DNA from: Bifidobacterium catenulatum subsp. kashiwanohense JCM 15439 = DSM 21854
GTDB lineage: Bacteria; Actinomycetota; Actinomycetes; Actinomycetales; Bifidobacteriaceae
Assembly (NCBI RefSeq): GCF_001042615.1
Contig: NZ_AP012327.1
Location: forward strand, 806,001-870,000
Length of the DNA: 64,000 bases
Reading direction: 5' to 3'
Shown: positions 60,551 through 64,000 of the stretch, piece after piece
How the letters are laid out: each line of letters opens with the position of its first letter
How positions within the stretch are numbered: position 1 is the stretch's first letter
Translations under genes and position numbers: made by a program
The notes under the pieces: generated by a model
Databases searched by the model: none
The model's input: only the letters and a program-made list of their open reading frames with translations
What the model was told of the DNA's origin: nothing

Positions 60551-61738
60551 TTAATTCACCGGAAAATCACGTAATCCGGCGAGCAGGCGGTTGAAACCTT
60601 CTTGCATGACGCTTCGCGGGCAAGCCACGTTGATACGAATGAAATCATGCCCATTTCCGCCATATTCGGCACCTTCAGAGAACATTACCCGATGATTACG
60701 TTTGAGATGTTCGCATAACAGGGTGGTATCGTGTGTCAGTTTCGAACAATCGACCCACAGCAGGTAGGTGGCATGGCCTTCGATCAGGGTGATACGTCGT
60801 TCCGGTACGGCGGAAGCGTTGTAGTCGTCGAGTATGGCTCGTGCTTCGGCTTTGTTGTCGGCCAAATATGCGCGCAATTCCTCAAGCCATGGCTCGCTCT
60901 CGTTGAACGCGGCGAGTGTGGCGGTCATGGCGAAAGCGTTCGGCTCGGCCACTTCGTCCGTGTTGAGCGCACGCCATACTTTATGCCTCAGCACGGGATT
61001 CGGAATCATTACGGCAGCCGTGTTGAGTCCCGCGATATTGAACGTTTTGGTCGGCGCCATGCAGGTCACGGAGTTCATTGCGCACTGCTCATTCACCGAA
61101 GCGAAGGGCACGTAATCATATCCCGGATCGGTCAGATCGCAGTGAATTTCGTCGCTGATTACGGTCACATGATTGTTCCAGCAGAGCTCGCCTATGCGCG
61201 CGAGGGTGTCGCGATCCCAGATTCGGCCTACGGGATTGTGCGGATTGCATAGAATCATCAGCGTGGTCTGCGGATCGGCCAACTTGGATTCCAGATCGGC
61301 CCAGTTGATGGAGTAATGTCCGGAACCGTCGTATGCCAACGGTGATTCAAGCACCCGGCATCCATTGTTGATGATTGAATTGAAGAAAATGTTGTACACC
61401 GGAGTTTGGATAAGTACATTCTCGTTGGCAGTGGTGAGTTTTCGTACCATGCTGGAGATTGCCGGCACCACGCCGGTGCAGAATACGAGCGATTCCGGGT
61501 CGATATCAAGATTATGTCTACGGCGCCACCAGTCAACGTATGTCTGATTCCATTCAGGAGGGACGATGGAATATCCGAAAATACCGTGGTCAAGACGCTG
61601 TTGCAGTGCGGCTCGAATCTGTGGAGCGGTTTGAAATTCCATATCCGCCACCCACATGGGCAGCGCGTCTCCTGCCTCTTCCCATTTGAGCGAGTATGTT
61701 CCGGAGCGATCTACGGGAGTATCGAAATCGTAAGTCAT
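60551..61738 (-). CDS. PLP-dependent C-S lyase (MalY/PatB family)
   Basis: The 395-residue fold-type I enzyme has LPMWVADMEFQTAPQIRAAL (MalY/PatB opening), LCNPHNPVGRIWD, the PLP-interacting VISDEIHCDL and the Schiff-base Lys in MAPTKTFNIAG, followed by an RINVACPR-type Arg for the substrate carboxylate. These enzymes cleave cystathionine or related thioethers, releasing homocysteine or a thiol, and supply methionine synthesis. It lies 135 bp beyond the zwf start on the same strand and appears to be a single gene. Confidence 0.9.
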   Translation of the reverse strand: MTYDFDTPVDRSGTYSLKWEEAGDALPMWVADMEFQTAPQIRAALQQRLDHGIFGYSIVPPEWNQTYVDWWRRRHNLDIDPESLVFCTGVVPAISSMVRKLTTANENVLIQTPVYNIFFNSIINNGCRVLESPLAYDGSGHYSINWADLESKLADPQTTLMILCNPHNPVGRIWDRDTLARIGELCWNNHVTVISDEIHCDLTDPGYDYVPFASVNEQCAMNSVTCMAPTKTFNIAGLNTAAVMIPNPVLRHKVWRALNTDEVAEPNAFAMTATLAAFNESEPWLEELRAYLADNKAEARAILDDYNASAVPERRITLIEGHATYLLWVDCSKLTHDTTLLCEHLKRNHRVMFSEGAEYGGNGHDFIRINVACPRSVMQEGFNRLLAGLRDFPVN

Positions 61739-61861
61739 GCCATCAAACTTAAGAACTTCAAGTAGACGAAGTCAAATGCGGACGATTGATAATCGCATGT
61801 TTTCAACATGCATTTTTGTTATGAAGAAACTCGCAATACTGATATTGGATACGGGCTTACG

Positions 61862-61978
61862 GATGCCGTCCGACGAGCGTAACTTGGAAAGCGTCGCGGC
61901 AGCTCGCCCGAGCAGACCGATGCGGTACTGGCCGAAGCCGCCGCCACTGCGCCTGACACCGACCGTACCGATGATAGA
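61862..61978 (+). pseudogene. Internally deleted fragment of pgl
   Basis: 61862-61951 repeats pgl codons for MPSDERNLESVAA and on (copy of 57439-57527). It is fused to a second block, PPPLRLTPTVPMI (copy of 57230-57267). Both blocks share the junction GAAGCCGCCGC, so about 170 bp of the source was lost between short direct repeats. Several substitutions separate copy and parent. The fragment lies 4 kb from its parent on the opposite strand and has no start or end of its own. Confidence 0.85.
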
Positions 61979-62010
61979 TGGAATCCCGAGAGCCAGGTTC
62001 CATTGGTTCT

Positions 62011-62026
62011 GTGACGGGCCCGTCAC
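62011..62026. promoter_or_regulatory. Perfect 16-bp palindrome before the DHA2 MFS gene
   Basis: GTGACGGGCCCGTCAC reads the same on both strands. It sits 150 bp upstream of the MFS start and could be an operator of an unseen regulator. Confidence 0.45.
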
Positions 62027-62175
62027 CTAAGTCTCTGCCTGCCATGGATTACTCCCATGGCTAAACATCAAGGCTGAATCGTCTGGATGAGTGAGCGCGC
62101 AACGCCATGCGTAGTAGTATGGCGGCAGTCAAACATGCCAGACCCTGCATTATGACTATGAGAGGAAACGTCACC

Positions 62176-63906
62176 ATGGAACAGTCATCTAAGTTCCAAC
62201 ATCAACCTCAGCCCGATACGCCATCGTCCTCCACGATGTCCCCGTCACCCCATCCGGAACAAACTCCGCCATGGGGCGCGCTATGGGTGTTGGCTTTGGG
62301 GCTGGCCATGATTGTGCTAGACAGCTCAATCGTCAATGTCTCCATCCCCACCATTATCGACGATATCGACATCGACCTGACCGACGTCCAGTGGGTCACA
62401 TCACTGTACAACATCGTGCTCGCCGCGCTGCTGCTTCCCTTCGGCAAGCTTGGCGACGCCAAAGGACGCAAACTGGTATTCCAAATCGGAACTGTGATTT
62501 TCGTGGCAAGTTCATTGCTCGCCGCCACATCGCATGACGCTGGCATGCTGCTCACCGCTCGCGCGTTGCAGGGCATCGGAGGCGCGATGATCATGCCGGA
62601 CACCCTGTCCACGGTGTCCGCCATGTTCCGTGGCAAGTATCGCGCTGCGGCTTTCGGAGTCTGGGGCGCGGTAATGAGTTCAGCCGCCGCTCTCGGACCG
62701 TTGCTCGGCGGCGTGCTTACCGAGACCTTGGGGTGGCGGTGGATTTTCCTAGTGAACCTTCCGCTAGGCATCATCATCTTTGTGGCCACCATTCCTTTGG
62801 TGCCAAAGACCGGTGGACATACCTCGAACATCACTTCCTCAACCACTTCTTCTACCATTCGATTCCAAAGCATTGATGTGGACATTCCAGGCGTGGTGCT
62901 GTCCGCACTGACTTCTGCCCTGCTCGTATTCGGACTTATCGAAGGCGAGACCTACGGCTGGTGGAAGCAGACTTCCACTCAGTTGAAGATGGGCGGTCTG
63001 GCATGGAACCGCGGCTGGCTGTCGCCGGTTCCGATTTGTCTGGTCGCCGGTATGCTCCTGCTGGTCGTCTTCATAACCGTAGAACTTGCACGAGGCAAAG
63101 CCGGGCGGCCGGTGATGCTGGACATGACCCTGTTCCGCATCAAGACATTCTCGTGGGGCAATCTGTCGGCTGCAGCCATCGCCGCCGGCGAGTTCGCGCT
63201 GGTGTTCGCGCTGCCGCTGTATCTCATCAATGCGCGCGGACTCGACACGCTACAGGCCGGTGCGATGCTGGCCGTGATGGGATTGGGCTCTATTATCGCC
63301 GGTGGCCGGGCGCACATGCTGGCCGCCAAATTCACTCCGGTCGGCGTGGTCCAACTTGGCTTGGTGATTGAGATCATCGCGGTAGCCGTGATTGCAGTCC
63401 TCATGCCGGGGGGATTCGCAGTGTGGTGGCAGCTTCTTCCTCTGACCGCCTACGGCTGTGGCTTAGGGCTCGCTTCCGCGCAGCTGACCAGCGTGGTGCT
63501 GTCCGAAGTGCCGATTCCCCAGTCCGGTGAAGGATCGGCCACCCAGTCCACCATCCGTCAGCTTGGCACCGCCATGGGTTCGGCCATCTCAGGCGCGGCA
63601 TTGACCATGGCCATCAATGGGACGTTGCCGGCACGACTTGAATCCCTTGGACTGCCCGCCAAAGTCGGCGATGGACTGGCCAAGGCAGTCAGCAGCTCAG
63701 CTGGCGGTGTAATTGGCTCGTTCCGCAGCGGCGATGGACCGGCAGCCCAATTCGGTGACGAAGCGCCGAAAATCGCCGATGCGATGACTTCCGGGTTCAT
63801 TGAGGGCAACCGTTGGACACTTTTGGTGGCAGGCTGCATGCTGCTCATCGGTTTGCTGGCTTCGGTCGCTGTGCGACGCGCGGCATCGACGCATAGCACA
63901 CACTGA
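62176..63906 (+). CDS. DHA2-family MFS drug exporter (14 helices)
   Basis: The 576-residue protein starts at ATG 62176 after AGAGGAAAC. Helix 1 has ALWVLALGLAMIVLDSSIVN with the IVLDSSIVNVSIP pattern of EmrB/QacA relatives. VQWVTSLYNIVLAALLLPFG, GDAKGRKLVF (motif A) and ALGPLLGGVLTETLGWRWIF (motif C) follow. It would exchange protons for drugs or other hydrophobic compounds. The N-terminus (about 1-35) is Ser/Pro/Gln-rich. No regulator gene is adjacent, but a 16-bp palindrome lies upstream. Confidence 0.88.
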   Translation: MEQSSKFQHQPQPDTPSSSTMSPSPHPEQTPPWGALWVLALGLAMIVLDSSIVNVSIPTIIDDIDIDLTDVQWVTSLYNIVLAALLLPFGKLGDAKGRKLVFQIGTVIFVASSLLAATSHDAGMLLTARALQGIGGAMIMPDTLSTVSAMFRGKYRAAAFGVWGAVMSSAAALGPLLGGVLTETLGWRWIFLVNLPLGIIIFVATIPLVPKTGGHTSNITSSTTSSTIRFQSIDVDIPGVVLSALTSALLVFGLIEGETYGWWKQTSTQLKMGGLAWNRGWLSPVPICLVAGMLLLVVFITVELARGKAGRPVMLDMTLFRIKTFSWGNLSAAAIAAGEFALVFALPLYLINARGLDTLQAGAMLAVMGLGSIIAGGRAHMLAAKFTPVGVVQLGLVIEIIAVAVIAVLMPGGFAVWWQLLPLTAYGCGLGLASAQLTSVVLSEVPIPQSGEGSATQSTIRQLGTAMGSAISGAALTMAINGTLPARLESLGLPAKVGDGLAKAVSSSAGGVIGSFRSGDGPAAQFGDEAPKIADAMTSGFIEGNRWTLLVAGCMLLIGLLASVAVRRAASTHSTH

Positions 63907-64000
63907 CAAACATGAGGCAGGGCGATCTGCTGAATGGTTTTGGTGGGCTAGCAGCTCAACGGCGAAAAGCTCTACTGAAGCCGGCTGATACTAAGACGAA

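Noticed and set aside
1..64000. CRISPR arrays, tRNA or rRNA genes
   Set aside because: No regularly spaced repeats or cloverleaf-like sequences were found by eye.

Overview
The window is about 56-60% GC outside its inserted parts. Gene content and style point to a Bifidobacterium chromosome (Actinomycetota): an arabinan/arabino-oligosaccharide locus under a LacI regulator, GH43 and GH51 enzymes, zwf-opcA-pgl plus gnd, a tyrosine-recombinase scar and short bifid-style repeats. The species cannot be fixed from this window alone; an intestinal species such as the adolescentis/catenulatum group would fit.

Layout. 1-5749: a partial double histidine kinase (minus strand, runs off the left edge), then housekeeping genes pip, proC and ychF. 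5781-11483: an AT-richer island with Firmicutes-like coding (TfoX-domain protein, AraC regulator, a broken GyrI-type effector-binding gene, a MATE pump and a UvrA-like ABC protein). A perfect 36-bp inverted repeat lies on its left and a frameshifted IS256/IS1249-type transposase scar on its right. 11484-18360: small accessory genes and wreckage (Fic protein, phosphoesterase fragment, YccF, degraded methyltransferase, Cys/His-repeat cupin, MazF-type toxin with antitoxin, HipA-like kinase, broken HigA). 18406-23413: a TetR-controlled MFS pump with two matching operators, then an MFS-CBS fusion. 24500-25400: a second small AT-rich Firmicutes scar. 25736-27911: YeiH and TauE type exporters. 28092-31326: a small defence-like region with a DUF4160 pair, an integrase scar, a DUF3990 ADP-ribosyltransferase-like / unknown / NADAR operon, and an AraC regulator.

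31542-45894: histidine phosphatase, uracil permease, an HTH-nucleotidyltransferase/HEPN toxin-antitoxin pair, SDR oxidoreductase, DEAD-box helicase, FetAB-like exporter, a membrane esterase next to an MprF-like aminoacyl-lipid synthase, and gnd. 46036-56895: the arabinose-polymer locus (GH43, LacI, GH43, ABC binding protein plus two permeases, small membrane protein, GH51). Three promoters there share one design, a 17-bp spacer with two operators of the ACAACGTTGT type. The three hydrolases lack signal peptides and the locus has no ATPase, so short arabino-oligosaccharides are probably imported, using an ATPase encoded elsewhere, and cut in the cytoplasm. 57065-60415: zwf-opcA-pgl. 60551-63906: a MalY/PatB-like lyase, a deletion-scarred copy of part of pgl, and a DHA2-type MFS pump.

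The best candidate for an undescribed system is the DUF3990 / unknown / NADAR operon (28988-30522). It places a predicted ADP-ribosyltransferase fold beside a family whose members include enzymes that remove ADP-ribose from guanine. Starts were chosen by ribosome-binding site and spacing. All product names rest on motif recognition by eye, without database searches.
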